39,355 bases of DNA from Ignavibacteria bacterium (lineage in GTDB: Bacteria; Bacteroidota; Ignavibacteria; Kapaibacteriales; UBA4661), in NCBI GenBank assembly GCA_947459425.1, contig CANHDJ010000031.1, forward strand, positions 1-39,355, in the 5' to 3' direction. The notes under the pieces are model-generated. The model ran no database searches. It had not been told where the DNA came from and was given only the letters and a program-made list of their open reading frames with translations. Made by a program: the position numbers and the translations under genes. Positions 1-9,425 of this stretch are shown piece by piece; the first letter of the stretch is position 1; each line of letters starts with the position of its first letter.

Positions 1-4
1 CATG

Positions 5-69
5 ATACCTCTTTTCTTGATGCTGTACAGTGTGGTTACTTTACAAATCAAGGAAGAGGTATGCTTTTT
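5..69 (+). terminator. Possible rho-independent terminator of a gene left of the window
   Basis: Bases 5-21 and 47-62 form an interrupted inverted repeat: ATACCTCTT pairs with AAGAGGTAT and CTTGAT pairs with ATCAAG, with a small internal loop. A run of six T follows at 64-69. The shape fits a factor-independent terminator for a rightward transcript that would start outside the window. The stem is A/T-rich and the loop is long (about 25 nt), so a regulatory hairpin is also possible. Confidence 0.4.
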
Positions 70-268
70 TACTACTCTTTTTTTAAAATGTCCAGACTAT
101 TGTATGATAAAATCTTGCCTTGTGAGTTTTGTCGTGTACAAAGGGTAAATCTACTCTTTTCTGTGTATTTTTGATGATACTTTTCGATACTAAACACAGA
201 TATTCCCTTGCTCCTTGGGGTTTTTCAGGGACGACTGCTTAGGTTCACAACTTTCAAGACTTTCCGAC

Positions 269-2158
269 TCACAAAGAGCGCTTCCCCATAAGAAAATACG
301 TCTGCATCGTGCCTTTGCCTTTAATTTCGACCGCACCGCGCTCTGCAAAAACAAACGATTCTTTGAGTGCTTCATAGACCGCTTCCGAGCAGTGAATTTT
401 CTGTGGAACGCCGTGCGACTCCATCCGTGAAGCAGTGTTGACGGTATCGCCCCAAAGATCATACGCAAATTTTTTCTGCCCGATAACTCCCGCAACAACA
501 TCGCCGGTGTGAATACCAATGCGAATGGTAAGCATCGGCATAGCTGGATGTTTGGTGGGAAGCGATTCCATATAATCAAGCATTGCAAGGGCAACTTCGG
601 CAATAAGCGCCGCATGATGCACGTTCTGATGCGGTACTCCGGCGACAACCATATACTGATCACCGATGGTTTTTATTTTCTCGCACTGATAGTGCGCCGC
701 AATATCGTCAAAGCCGGAAAACACATGGTCAAGCACCCGCACCAGCTCTCGTGCGGACAAGCGCGATGTTAGTTCGGTAAAACCAACAATATCGGCAAAG
801 AGAATTGTTGCGTCTTGGTGCGCGTCGGCAATAGTTTTTTCGCCCATTTTTAGGCGGTCGGCGATAGCTTGCGGCAGAATGTTGGATAAAAGCGTCTCAG
901 CCCGCAGATGCTCAAATTCGAGTGCATCTTGTTTGAGCCGCAATAAGGCTTCGCTTTTGTTTTTCAGCCAAAAACGATTGATAACCACACCAAAAACCAT
1001 CAACACCAGTACCAGCGACACCAGAAGCATATTCCGTTGCCAACGCTCCAATGTCCGTTGCTGCATTGCGCGTTCACTATCAAAATTGGCTTGCATCTCG
1101 GAAAGCCGTGTTGCTTGTGCTGTATTGAAGACACTATCTCGCAATGCTGTGAAGCGTTCGTGCCAACGCAGCGCTTCCGATGGATTCTTTCGCTCTTTGT
1201 ACAGTCGGTACAAATCCTCTGTTGCGCGAAGCATAGGAATACGAGCCTCAAAGCGCTCCGCCAGCACCAGACCCCGCAAAATAACGTTCTCGGCACTATC
1301 GCCGTATTGCGGGAAGGTCTTTTGTAACAAAAGATAGGAACGCCCCAATCCCGTGAGCGCATCTGCCATACCAATTTCATCTCCCATTGCCGCGAAAACA
1401 GTAAAAGCGCGACGTTTATATTCAAGGCTACGCTGCGGCTTATTGTCGGCTTCTTCGATCATGCCAAGTCCCATACATACGTCAGCGATACCCTGTTGGT
1501 CATTCAATCCTTCATACACTACCAACGAGCGCAAGCGATAGTACCGCGCCGAATCATAGTTCTGCAAGCGCCGATACGTACTACCGAGATTCGACAATGC
1601 CTGTGCTTCTTGCTGTTTGTCGCCGATCCGCACTGCTTCCGCGAGGGCTTTCCAGGCATATTCAAAGGCTTTGGTCGTGTTGTTTTGCATACGGTGAATC
1701 GTTCCGATAATTCCCAATGCTTGCACTGCCGCCGCATCGTTGCTATTGTTTTCGCTTTTTGTCCGTGCTTCGAGGGCAAATTGCATTGCCGAAGCATATT
1801 GGCTTTTGTCAATGGCAATGGTCGCCAAAAGGAGCAGTAATGCGGTATGCAGGTTGTCATCGTGCAATTCCTCTGCCAGCAATACGCCTTCTTTAGCATA
1901 GTGAAGTGCTTCATCAGGTTTGGAGCGGCGTTGCAAGCGCCCCAATTCGAGCAGAACCCTTGCCCGCACGGTATCGCGCTTGCTACGTGCGAGTTCCATG
2001 CGCAGGGTGGTAAAAAGAGAATCGCCTTGGCTTTGGGCAATGCAGGGGCTTTGCCCAAAGGTGAGCAACATTATCGCTGTAATGCCTATTGCCACAAGAT
2101 GCCACCGTACCAGATGTGTGGTGGAGTTGTGGGAACGATAAAGGCAATAATGCTGCAT
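269..2158 (-). CDS. Membrane-bound TPR protein with class III adenylyl cyclase domain
   Basis: Predicted to make cyclic AMP from ATP in the cytoplasm. With the ATG at 2158 the protein has 629 residues: an N-terminal hydrophobic export segment (about 15-42, ending CIAQ), TPR-like helical repeats (about 60-340), a membrane helix (about 377-397), a short coiled linker and a cyclase domain (about 446-625). Metal-binding aspartates are D456 in FADIVGFT and D500 in KIKTIGD, 44 residues apart as in the family. K496 and D567 (YDLWGDTVN) are the adenine-selecting pair; guanylyl cyclases have Glu and Cys there. N574 and R578 (VNTASR) are the transition-state residues. The TPR part should lie outside the membrane and act as a sensor. 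The frame is open to 2284, but the ATG at 2158 places the signal segment properly. No strong ribosome-binding site is visible. Confidence 0.88.
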   Translation of the reverse strand: MQHYCLYRSHNSTTHLVRWHLVAIGITAIMLLTFGQSPCIAQSQGDSLFTTLRMELARSKRDTVRARVLLELGRLQRRSKPDEALHYAKEGVLLAEELHDDNLHTALLLLLATIAIDKSQYASAMQFALEARTKSENNSNDAAAVQALGIIGTIHRMQNNTTKAFEYAWKALAEAVRIGDKQQEAQALSNLGSTYRRLQNYDSARYYRLRSLVVYEGLNDQQGIADVCMGLGMIEEADNKPQRSLEYKRRAFTVFAAMGDEIGMADALTGLGRSYLLLQKTFPQYGDSAENVILRGLVLAERFEARIPMLRATEDLYRLYKERKNPSEALRWHERFTALRDSVFNTAQATRLSEMQANFDSERAMQQRTLERWQRNMLLVSLVLVLMVFGVVINRFWLKNKSEALLRLKQDALEFEHLRAETLLSNILPQAIADRLKMGEKTIADAHQDATILFADIVGFTELTSRLSARELVRVLDHVFSGFDDIAAHYQCEKIKTIGDQYMVVAGVPHQNVHHAALIAEVALAMLDYMESLPTKHPAMPMLTIRIGIHTGDVVAGVIGQKKFAYDLWGDTVNTASRMESHGVPQKIHCSEAVYEALKESFVFAERGAVEIKGKGTMQTYFLMGKRSL

Positions 2159-2370
2159 AAAATGGCTTTGAGAACTCGTGAATTGAGAGATACAATCAAG
2201 AAATATTTTTGACAAGGTGTTCGCGCAGATGGCGCAGGATTCCTTTTTCACACGGCAAAATTGGTCATTTGCATCATTAAACACAACGAAAAAACACTGT
2301 CGAGGAAAAATGAACCTGCCCCTTTGACCCGTGCAAACATAAACGCTTCTCTCACATTAACATTTTGGAC

Positions 2371-2420
2371 AAAAACCAACAAAAGCCGCATCAATCCTTG
2401 ATTGAATGCGGCTTTTGCGT
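2371..2420 (-). terminator. Rho-independent terminator of the M16 peptidase gene
   Basis: Bases 2381-2396 and 2400-2417 form a hairpin (AAAAGCCGCAT against ATGCGGCTTTT, CAATC against GATTG, one bulged base). On the minus strand it is followed by a T-rich tract (TTTTGTTGGTTTTT). It lies about 20 nt past the stop codon of the peptidase gene. Confidence 0.75.
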
Positions 2421-2440
2421 TGTTTCGGATGTGTTGGGGC

Positions 2441-5320
2441 TTATTTACCCGTCGCAGCGTCTTTTTGTGCTTTTGCGAAATCTCCCGCTTTGACGATAGA
2501 GATTTTTGCCGGGTCAATGTGTTTGCGCATTGCCTGAACGATCTGCTCCGGCGTGAGAGCGGCGATTTTTTTCTCTAAATCTTCGTCCCACAAAAGCGTG
2601 CGCTTAATGAACAAATAATCGTTCAAGCGTGTTGCCAAGCCACCGTCTTGAGAACGATTCACGGTTTGCGATTGCAAATAGCCCGATTTTGCCGATTTCA
2701 CTTCTTCTTCGGTAAAACCTTCCTTCAAAGCGCGATCAATCTCTTCTTTGAACGCTTTTTCAAGTTTTTCGACGTTTTGCGGCGCGTAGATAGCGAAGCC
2801 ATTGAATGAAGCAACGCTATCCAACGAACCCGCGTTAAACTGCGAACCAACGCCGTAGCTGAGACCGTCTTTCTGACGAATACGCACTGCCAGACGCGAG
2901 TTGAGGAAACCTCCACCCAGCATATAATTCCCTAAGACCAGCGCCGGATAATCGGCATTGTCGTTGCGGAGTGGCATCGTTACGCCTGCCAAAAAGAACG
3001 CATTGGCTTTGTCGGGCGTTTCCAGTTTGAGATTGATGGTTTCTGCATTTTTGCGCTTCGATTCAATCCGCTTGAATGCTTTCGGGCTTTTCCACGAACC
3101 GAAGGTTTCACGCACGATTTTCCCGATTTCCGCTTCGTCGAAATCCCCAACAATGCTCACCTGTGCGTCCGATGCGCCATAAAATTCTTGGTAGAATTTT
3201 TTTACATCATCCAGCGTCAGCGCTTTCAAACTTGCAACGCTTTCATCAATGGACTGTATGCTCAAAATATGTCCTTTTGCATACGGCGAAAGGTGCTTCT
3301 GAAGCGCTATTGAAGCCAGTGCAGTCGGCTCGGAGCGCTGGGATTCGTACCCTGCAAGTGTTTCCTGTTTCAAGGATTCAAATTCTTTTTCGGCAAATGT
3401 TGGCTCACGGAATGCCTCGCCGACAAGTTTCACCAATGCCGGCAGATTTTCGCGGGTGGTCTCAATGCTGGCAACAACGCTCTGACCGTTTGGAAACACG
3501 TTCAAACGGGCTTTGAGGCTATTGATAGCGTCTTGAATCTGCTCACGGGTCTTGGATTTCGTACCGCGAAGCAGCATTTGCGCGGCAACTTCGTGTGCGG
3601 TTGCTTTGTTCATCAGGCTTTGTTCATCACCAAAGCGAAGCGTGATGCGGGCTGCAACGCTGCCACCACGAGTTTTTTTGCTCAAAAATGCCGTCGAAAG
3701 CTGACCCAAATCGCCACCAGGCAGCACCCGTTTGGTGCGAGCTTCGATGTTTGCAGGAGATGGGTCGAATGCTTCGCCCGCAGCAATTGCTTCTTTGCCT
3801 TTGTAATCTTTAACAAGTGCGTCCACATCAGGCGTGGCAGGGACTTCGGTGCGGTCAGGCTTGTCGGTTGGGATAAACGTGCCTGTTGTGCGGTTCGATG
3901 GCTTCAAATAAAGCGCTGCTACTCGCTGCACGTCTGCCGGAGTGATTTTTTCCAAACGGTCGCGGCGAAGGAAAAATAAACGCCAATCGCCTTGCGCCAT
4001 GTACTCGCTGAGTTGCAGCCCCACGCGGTCAGCGCTATTCAGCGTCAAATTGATAATCTTCAAGAGTGCAGTCCGGGCGCGTTCCACGTCTTCTTTGCTC
4101 ACAGGCTGCTTTGCGGCAGAATCAAGCGTGGCGAGGAAGATTTGGCGGGCAGAATCAAGCGACTGCTGTACGCGCACTTCGGTTGCGAAGTACATATATC
4201 CCGGTTCTTTCGTGGGGAAACCGTAACCCGTAACACCGCTTGCTTTTTTCGTATCCACAAGCGCCTTGTAAAGCCGTCCGGTGCCGTCTTCAGCCAAAAT
4301 AGAAATGAGCATTTCGAGCGCTGGGAAATCAGGATGTGTGCCAGCGCAAATTTTGTATGCCGCCGCCGCAATTTGAATATCTCCCGTCCGGCGAAGCGTT
4401 ACCGAGCGCTCCCCATCTTGCGTGGGGTCGAGTGTGTAGGTATTTTGGATAGTGCGGTTAGGACGGGGAATCGGCGCAAAGTATTTGGTAATCAAGCCCA
4501 GTGCTTTTTTCTCGTCGAATTTGCCCGCAATGAGCAAAATAGCGTTATCCGGCTGATAGTAGTTGCGATAGAAAGCCTGCAAGCGGTCAATCGGCACATT
4601 TTCCAAATCGGCGCGGCAGCCAATCGTGGATTTGCCGTAGTTGTGCCAAAGGTACGCCGTCGAAAGAATGCGCTCTTCTAGGATAGAATTGGGGCTATTT
4701 TCACCCATTTCAAACTCATTGCGCACAACAGTCATCTCGCTTTCAAGGTCTTTTTTGGCAATGAAAGAGTTCACCATGCGATCGGCTTCAAGGTCAAGCG
4801 CCCATTCGAGATTTTCATCGGTCGCAGAAAATGTCTCGAAATAATTTGTGCGATCAAGCCATGTCGTTCCGTTCGGGCGTGCACCATGCTGAGTGAGTTC
4901 TTGGGGAATGTTAGGATGCTTTGGTGTGCCTTTGAATACGAGATGCTCCAAAAGGTGCGCCATACCGGTCTCGCCATAATTTTCATGCCGCGAACCCACT
5001 AAATACGTGATGTTCACGGTAATTGTTGGCTTCGATGGATCGGGAAACAGCAGAATACGCAAGCCATTGGGTAAGCGGTATTCGGTGATACCCTCGACGG
5101 ACGTATATTTCTCCGGCGTTGCGGGCGCTATCGGCGTTGGCTCTGCTACGGCAGGTGTTGCTGGGGCGGCGGGGGCTGCCGGAGCGGACTTTGCACCTTT
5201 CTTTTGGGCAAAGAGCATCGGCTGTACTGCCAGACTTCCGAGCAGCAGCATGACACAGGAAATACGCAAAAAGCGCACGAATCCTTGAGATTGCAAGGAT
5301 TGGAAGAAGGAAACACTCAT
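2441..5320 (-). CDS. Exported M16 family zinc peptidase, tandem-domain
   Basis: A pitrilysin/insulinase-type metallopeptidase expected in the periplasm, cutting peptides or small proteins. Read from the ATG at 5320 it has 959 residues: a signal segment (about 15-38, ending MLFAQ), an Ala/Pro-rich linker, then two M16 halves. The first half carries the inverted zinc motif HLLEH (H122, E125 catalytic, H126) and the third ligand E202 in NEFE, exactly 76 residues on, as in the family. The second half (from about 530) has the same fold pattern but TAHEVAAQML in place of HxxEH, so it is the usual inactive partner. The frame is open to 5389; the later ATG is chosen because the signal peptide follows directly. 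The gene stands alone and has its own terminator. Confidence 0.93.
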   Translation of the reverse strand: MSVSFFQSLQSQGFVRFLRISCVMLLLGSLAVQPMLFAQKKGAKSAPAAPAAPATPAVAEPTPIAPATPEKYTSVEGITEYRLPNGLRILLFPDPSKPTITVNITYLVGSRHENYGETGMAHLLEHLVFKGTPKHPNIPQELTQHGARPNGTTWLDRTNYFETFSATDENLEWALDLEADRMVNSFIAKKDLESEMTVVRNEFEMGENSPNSILEERILSTAYLWHNYGKSTIGCRADLENVPIDRLQAFYRNYYQPDNAILLIAGKFDEKKALGLITKYFAPIPRPNRTIQNTYTLDPTQDGERSVTLRRTGDIQIAAAAYKICAGTHPDFPALEMLISILAEDGTGRLYKALVDTKKASGVTGYGFPTKEPGYMYFATEVRVQQSLDSARQIFLATLDSAAKQPVSKEDVERARTALLKIINLTLNSADRVGLQLSEYMAQGDWRLFFLRRDRLEKITPADVQRVAALYLKPSNRTTGTFIPTDKPDRTEVPATPDVDALVKDYKGKEAIAAGEAFDPSPANIEARTKRVLPGGDLGQLSTAFLSKKTRGGSVAARITLRFGDEQSLMNKATAHEVAAQMLLRGTKSKTREQIQDAINSLKARLNVFPNGQSVVASIETTRENLPALVKLVGEAFREPTFAEKEFESLKQETLAGYESQRSEPTALASIALQKHLSPYAKGHILSIQSIDESVASLKALTLDDVKKFYQEFYGASDAQVSIVGDFDEAEIGKIVRETFGSWKSPKAFKRIESKRKNAETINLKLETPDKANAFFLAGVTMPLRNDNADYPALVLGNYMLGGGFLNSRLAVRIRQKDGLSYGVGSQFNAGSLDSVASFNGFAIYAPQNVEKLEKAFKEEIDRALKEGFTEEEVKSAKSGYLQSQTVNRSQDGGLATRLNDYLFIKRTLLWDEDLEKKIAALTPEQIVQAMRKHIDPAKISIVKAGDFAKAQKDAATGK

Positions 5321-5671
5321 AAAGAGGACGAAGGAATTATGAAAAAATAATGAGGGATTATCGGCTTGGGGAATGTGTTGTCGCACCATTTTTCAGGACT
5401 TTGGGTGCTGCGAGCAAAATGCTCCGACGAAATTACGCAAAAAACACCATAAAACCTTATGCGCTGAATTTTGTCTAAACGTCAATGGTTGTGAGAGCGT
5501 TTTTTTGTAATTTACGCAATAGCTCAAAAAATCTAGCCCTGGCACATAAACCTAAAAGGCTCATCACTACTTGATTTCAAACATCTATCCTTAACATTTT
5601 TTCTCCTTTTGCGTATTGCTCAAATGTACATTTCTTCCAACGACTTTTCGCATTCATCCTTTCAAACACCC
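5321..5671. other. Intergenic region between divergent M16 and TPR genes
   Basis: About 350 bp between two divergently read genes, so it should hold both promoters. It is A/T-rich with several T and A runs (for example near 5500-5530). I see no clear operator, repeat or RNA gene in it. Confidence 0.5.
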
Positions 5672-7537
5672 ATGAAAAACCCCGTTTTTTTGCGCTTTTT
5701 TTGCGCATTCCTTGTTCTGCTGACGGCAAGCCAAGTTGTTATCTTCGCCCAATCCGTCAGCACGGAAGAGCGAAAATTTCGCATGGCAGAATCCTACGAA
5801 CAAAGCGGCGATATTAAAAATGCGTCGCGTATCTACCAAGAATTGTACGACGCTAACAAGGCGCAACAAACCTACTTCGATGGTGTAGTGCGAACACTCA
5901 TGGCACTGAATCAGCCCGCAGCACTTGTGCCACTTGTCGAAGAGCAGATAGCCCGCACACCGCAATCGGGCTTGCGTTCAGTGGAACTCTTCTCGCTCAA
6001 AGGTGACCTTCTTTGGAAAATCGGCAAAACAGCACAAGCCGAAGAAGCGTGGAAATCGGCTCTTGCCGCCGCGCCCGCATTGCAACCCGCCTTTGCGACG
6101 ATTGCCCGTGCGCAAGCCGGTAACCGCGCGTTTGACCTTGCTATTGCGACGCTCTTGCAAGGGCGAACTCGTCTTGGCTCGCCGGCACTTTTTTCCGACG
6201 ACCTCAGCCAACTGTATGGTGCAGTGAGCAATTTCACTGCCGGAGCGCAAGAAGTCTTGACTTTTTTGAAACAAACTAACAATCTCAACACCGCTCAAGG
6301 GCGCATTGCTGCTTATCTCATTACACCAAAAGGCACCGAGCAAACTAATGGTGTCTTGGAGAAAACTGCCGCCGCCGAACCCAATAATTTTCTTGTTCAA
6401 CGGCTCTATGGCTGGTTTTTGCGGGAAATAAAGGACTACAACCGTGCGCTTGATGTGACGCAACGGCTGGATAATATGCTCAATGCCCAAGGGCGTGAAT
6501 TGCTGATGTTTGCCGAGAAAGCACGTCAGGAGCGCTTCTACGATGCGGCGTTGAAGGGATACGGCTTGGTTATTGACAAAGGGCGGCTCAATCCTAATGC
6601 GCTTTCGGCGTTCTACGGCTATGCCCGCACGATGGAAAGCCGTTTGGAAGAAGCAAAAACTGCTGGTACAACCTTTAGCGATGAGGAATTGAAGGGCATC
6701 ATCGCTCGCTATCGGGCTGTGGTGGCGGATTATCCGGGAACACAGTATGCAGCAGAATCCCAATACCGCATCGCACGGATGATGCAGGATAACTTCAAAA
6801 AGCCGGAAGCCGCCGAACAAGAGTTTATCAAACTTGTCCAACAATATCGCGGTTTTCCGATTGCTGCACGAGGAGCGGTGGATTTGGGGATGCTCTACAC
6901 CGAGCAGAACCAAATGCCGAAAGCTGCCGAAACCTTCCGCATGACGCTTCAAACCTTCGCCCGGATGCGTAACGAATATGATGAAGCAGAATTCCGACTT
7001 GCTGAATTAGAGTATTTTAGCGGCAATCTTGATTCCGCCGACCGCCGTTTTGCCAAACTTGCGGCGAATACCAATGCGGACATTGCCAATGACGCATTGG
7101 AGCGATTGGCGCTTTTGGAGCAGAAGCGCACACCCGAAGGCGAAGAGACTATCAAGCGTTTTGCTGCCGCCGAACTCCTTGAGCGCCGTAGTATGTTTGA
7201 TGAAGCGGTTGTGGGATTTTCTGCCTTGGCAAATCTCATCAAGCCGACGGCTGCTCATGCCGTTATCGGCGAACAAGCGCTCTTGCGGGCTGGCAACATT
7301 GAGCTTCGACGCAAACGCTACGAAGCCGCACAAAAGATCTTCGCCCAGCTTTTGCAGCAATTCCCCGAAGGAACTCTTGGGGATTTTGCCATGATGTATG
7401 AGGCAGACGCAATCGCGCTGCAAGGACGGAAAGATGAGGCAATTGCGCTCTACACACAAGCATTAGCGCGATTCTCCCGTTCAACGCTCTTGCAGCAAAT
7501 TCGCCTCAAAATCCGCAAACTACGTGGTGATGCGTAA
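5672..7537 (+). CDS. Exported tetratricopeptide-repeat protein
   Basis: From the ATG at 5672 the protein has 621 residues. It opens with a typical signal peptide (MKNPVFLRFF, a hydrophobic stretch, then VIFAQ), so it is exported to the periplasm or outer membrane. The rest is nearly all helical and built from TPR-like units, with alternating small and aromatic residues such as AESYEQSGDIKNASRIYQEL, AESQYRIARMMQDNFKKPEA and DEAIALYTQALARF. The units towards the C-terminus resemble the outer-membrane assembly/lipoprotein TPR type (YfiO/Tol-Pal YbgF-like). No enzyme motif is visible; a scaffold role in envelope assembly is an inference. An earlier TTG at 5609 and an ATG at 5624 are in frame but would bury the signal peptide. 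Confidence 0.85.
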   Translation: MKNPVFLRFFCAFLVLLTASQVVIFAQSVSTEERKFRMAESYEQSGDIKNASRIYQELYDANKAQQTYFDGVVRTLMALNQPAALVPLVEEQIARTPQSGLRSVELFSLKGDLLWKIGKTAQAEEAWKSALAAAPALQPAFATIARAQAGNRAFDLAIATLLQGRTRLGSPALFSDDLSQLYGAVSNFTAGAQEVLTFLKQTNNLNTAQGRIAAYLITPKGTEQTNGVLEKTAAAEPNNFLVQRLYGWFLREIKDYNRALDVTQRLDNMLNAQGRELLMFAEKARQERFYDAALKGYGLVIDKGRLNPNALSAFYGYARTMESRLEEAKTAGTTFSDEELKGIIARYRAVVADYPGTQYAAESQYRIARMMQDNFKKPEAAEQEFIKLVQQYRGFPIAARGAVDLGMLYTEQNQMPKAAETFRMTLQTFARMRNEYDEAEFRLAELEYFSGNLDSADRRFAKLAANTNADIANDALERLALLEQKRTPEGEETIKRFAAAELLERRSMFDEAVVGFSALANLIKPTAAHAVIGEQALLRAGNIELRRKRYEAAQKIFAQLLQQFPEGTLGDFAMMYEADAIALQGRKDEAIALYTQALARFSRSTLLQQIRLKIRKLRGDA

Positions 7538-7570
7538 GGAATTGTACCAATATCGGATCACCAACAGAAA

Positions 7571-7601
7571 CGGGCAGCCCGCCTCAGAAGCGAACTGCCC
7601 G
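7571..7601. terminator. Hairpin between convergent genes
   Basis: CGGGCAG at 7571-7577 pairs perfectly with CTGCCCG at 7595-7601. It sits between the stop codon of the TPR gene (+) and that of the GIN lipoprotein gene (-). There is no good T run on either side, so it may be a weak shared terminator or a 3' stabilising hairpin. Confidence 0.4.
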
Positions 7602-7629
7602 CCGAACATTATCATCATTCGTTGTAGAA

Positions 7630-8307
7630 TTATCGTCCGCCAACGATGCGTCCTGAACCGCTAATATTCGCACGAACGGTGGGATTGCCAAAGTAAATAA
7701 TGCTCCCCGAACCACTAATAGTGCCATCCAGCGTCTGCGAAGCCGTCACAGTGATATTGCCGGAACCGGTAATGCTTGCGGTAGCTTGTTGTACCGCGCA
7801 GTTGCGGGCATCAATATTACCGCTTCCGCTTACGGTATAGCTTCCGCTTGTGGCTTTGCCATTGACGAACATATCACCCGAACCTGTGATGCGCCCTGTG
7901 AAACTTGGCGTGTCAATTTCTTTGATGGTCATATTGCCGGAGCCGCTTATTTGTGCGTTTGTCAGCATATCAGTGCTGGCTTTAATGGTTAGGCGCGTTG
8001 GCGCAAGGAAACTGCGGTCAGAGCTGATTGTCAGCACTCCACCAACAACTTCGGTTTTGATATATTGTAGAATATTATCATCGGTGCTAATTTCCAGACT
8101 TGGCGACTGTTTGCAGACGATTTCAACGTTTCCGCTTAATTGATTCGAGATGCCCGTAAAAGAAGTCACAGTGCGCTTTTCTGTGGTAATCGTTCCATTG
8201 CCGACAATATTATCCAAGCCGTTGATATTGATAAAGCAGCTCGAAAGCGAAATGGTTAATGCAACAGCCGCAACAAGTGCGCGAACAGTAGTGAAGATGG
8301 CGTTCAT
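7630..8307 (-). CDS. GIN-domain (DUF2807) lipoprotein
   Basis: A 225-residue protein with a lipoprotein signal: hydrophobic residues 8-21 and lipobox LSSC with the acceptor Cys at 24. The rest matches the 'putative auto-transporter adhesin head, GIN domain' family (DUF2807), with a right-handed beta-solenoid made of short turns centred on G-S-G: AQISGSGNMTI, GRITGSGDMFV, YTVSGSGNIDA, ASITGSGNITV, GTISGSGSIIY, ANISGSGRIVG, spaced about 18-22 residues apart. Such proteins are common in Bacteroidota and are placed on the cell envelope; their biochemical role is unknown. The start has a plausible AAGGA seven bases upstream. Confidence 0.9.
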   Translation of the reverse strand: MNAIFTTVRALVAAVALTISLSSCFININGLDNIVGNGTITTEKRTVTSFTGISNQLSGNVEIVCKQSPSLEISTDDNILQYIKTEVVGGVLTISSDRSFLAPTRLTIKASTDMLTNAQISGSGNMTIKEIDTPSFTGRITGSGDMFVNGKATSGSYTVSGSGNIDARNCAVQQATASITGSGNITVTASQTLDGTISGSGSIIYFGNPTVRANISGSGRIVGGR

Positions 8308-8428
8308 TATGAATCCTTGTAAAAAATATGATAAAGAAGTTGTATTCGGTGTTCAAAAAGAAAAAGCCGCAGGGCAAAAAAAGGTTACAAATCAGAAAGA
8401 AGTTTTCACGTTTATTCAATCAATATTT

Positions 8429-9403
8429 ATGCGAAACTGTTTACTTTGTCGTCGTTATACTAAAAGTGGTCAAAGATTTTATACGCAGCACCCGCCCGAC
8501 GGCAGCGTACTTGCACTCCTCAGCCGCCGGACGGGGAAATTTTTTCGACCTTTTTCGGTATATCTCGGTACTATTGTTCTCGTCATTTTTTCTCTCCTCC
8601 CAGCACATTTGCCCGCTCTCCCCGACTCAACAACAGCCCTCAACACGCCTTCCAAAGCCGATGTTGGCGCAATACTCCTCAGCGACGTGCAGATTGCACT
8701 TGCCGACGGCGGAGCATATTTCACTGCTCCCTTGAGGTTTGCGGCAAAAGATTGGCTCTTGGCGGCGGGCGCACTTGGCGGCTCGGCAGCGTTGCTCCCA
8801 CTTGATGAATCATTGAACGCTCTCATGTTGCGAAACCGCTCCCAAACAGCAAATATTTTTGCGGATATTGGGCAGTATTACGGAGACCTTGCCGTTGGAG
8901 GCGGCATTGGTGCAGGTGTTTATGCGATTGGTCTGGCGACCAATAATGCGGACGTGCGAATCACAGGGCGGCTTGTGTTGGAGGCACTTGTCGGTAGTGG
9001 AGTCGTAACCATCACGTTAAAATCCCTATTCGGGCGCAGCCGCCCGTATCGTGAGGAGGGTGCATTTGTTTTTCAGCCCATACAGTTCACAACCGACCGT
9101 ACCGCTTTTCCCTCCGGACACGCCACGGTCGCCTTTGCAGTCTCAACGGTGCTGGCGGAACGTATCGGAGACCCATGGATTGGTGCGGGGTTGTATGCGC
9201 TCGCCTCGCTGACGGCACTTTCACGAATGTACCACACAAAACACTGGGCTTCGGATGTGCTTCTGGGCAGTGCGATTGGCATGGGGGCAGGGCTGCTAGT
9301 AACGCACTTTGAGCGAGAACGCAAGAAATCTTTAAGTACGGGTGAGCGTTTGTTCGTCTATCCGACGCTGACAGGCGTGGGGCTGACGTACCATTTTCGG
9401 TGA
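8429..9403 (+). CDS. PAP2-family membrane phosphatase
   Basis: An acid phosphatase of the PAP2 superfamily, acting on lipid phosphates such as undecaprenyl or phosphatidate phosphates at the membrane. All three catalytic motifs are present: KSLFGRSRP (K198, KX6RP), PSGH, and SRMYHTKHWASD (SRX5HX3D). Read from the ATG at 8429 it has 324 residues. Residues about 18-45 are encoded by a dispersed palindromic repeat (8481-8562), just before the first hydrophobic segment (LGTIVLVIFSLLPAHL). The true start is therefore uncertain: the open frame runs back to 8150 over the divergent GIN gene, and no ATG lies between the repeat and the hydrophobic segment. The C-terminus (LTGVGLTYHFR) looks like a final beta strand. 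Confidence 0.85.
   Translation: MRNCLLCRRYTKSGQRFYTQHPPDGSVLALLSRRTGKFFRPFSVYLGTIVLVIFSLLPAHLPALPDSTTALNTPSKADVGAILLSDVQIALADGGAYFTAPLRFAAKDWLLAAGALGGSAALLPLDESLNALMLRNRSQTANIFADIGQYYGDLAVGGGIGAGVYAIGLATNNADVRITGRLVLEALVGSGVVTITLKSLFGRSRPYREEGAFVFQPIQFTTDRTAFPSGHATVAFAVSTVLAERIGDPWIGAGLYALASLTALSRMYHTKHWASDVLLGSAIGMGAGLLVTHFERERKKSLSTGERLFVYPTLTGVGLTYHFR
8481..8562 (-). repeat. Full-length 82-bp palindromic repeat, copy 1
   Basis: Read on the minus strand it runs TATACCGAAAAAGGTCGA..., then the 46-nt hairpin core (8490-8535), then GTGCTGCGTAT. The core pairs CCCGTCCGGCGGC with GCCGTCGGGCGGG (13 bp with two G-T pairs) around a 19-nt loop. It matches the copies at 16948 and 39052 nearly base for base, and has exactly the same length as the one at 39052. 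This copy is read through in frame by the PAP2 gene. Confidence 0.9.
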
Positions 9404-9425
9404 GAAACGCCGATGTACGCGGCGC

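Noticed and set aside
5978..6952. A 324-codon open frame on the minus strand opposite the TPR gene
   Set aside because: The protein shows no domain and is rich in Cys, His and Phe. The opposite strand encodes a coherent exported TPR protein.
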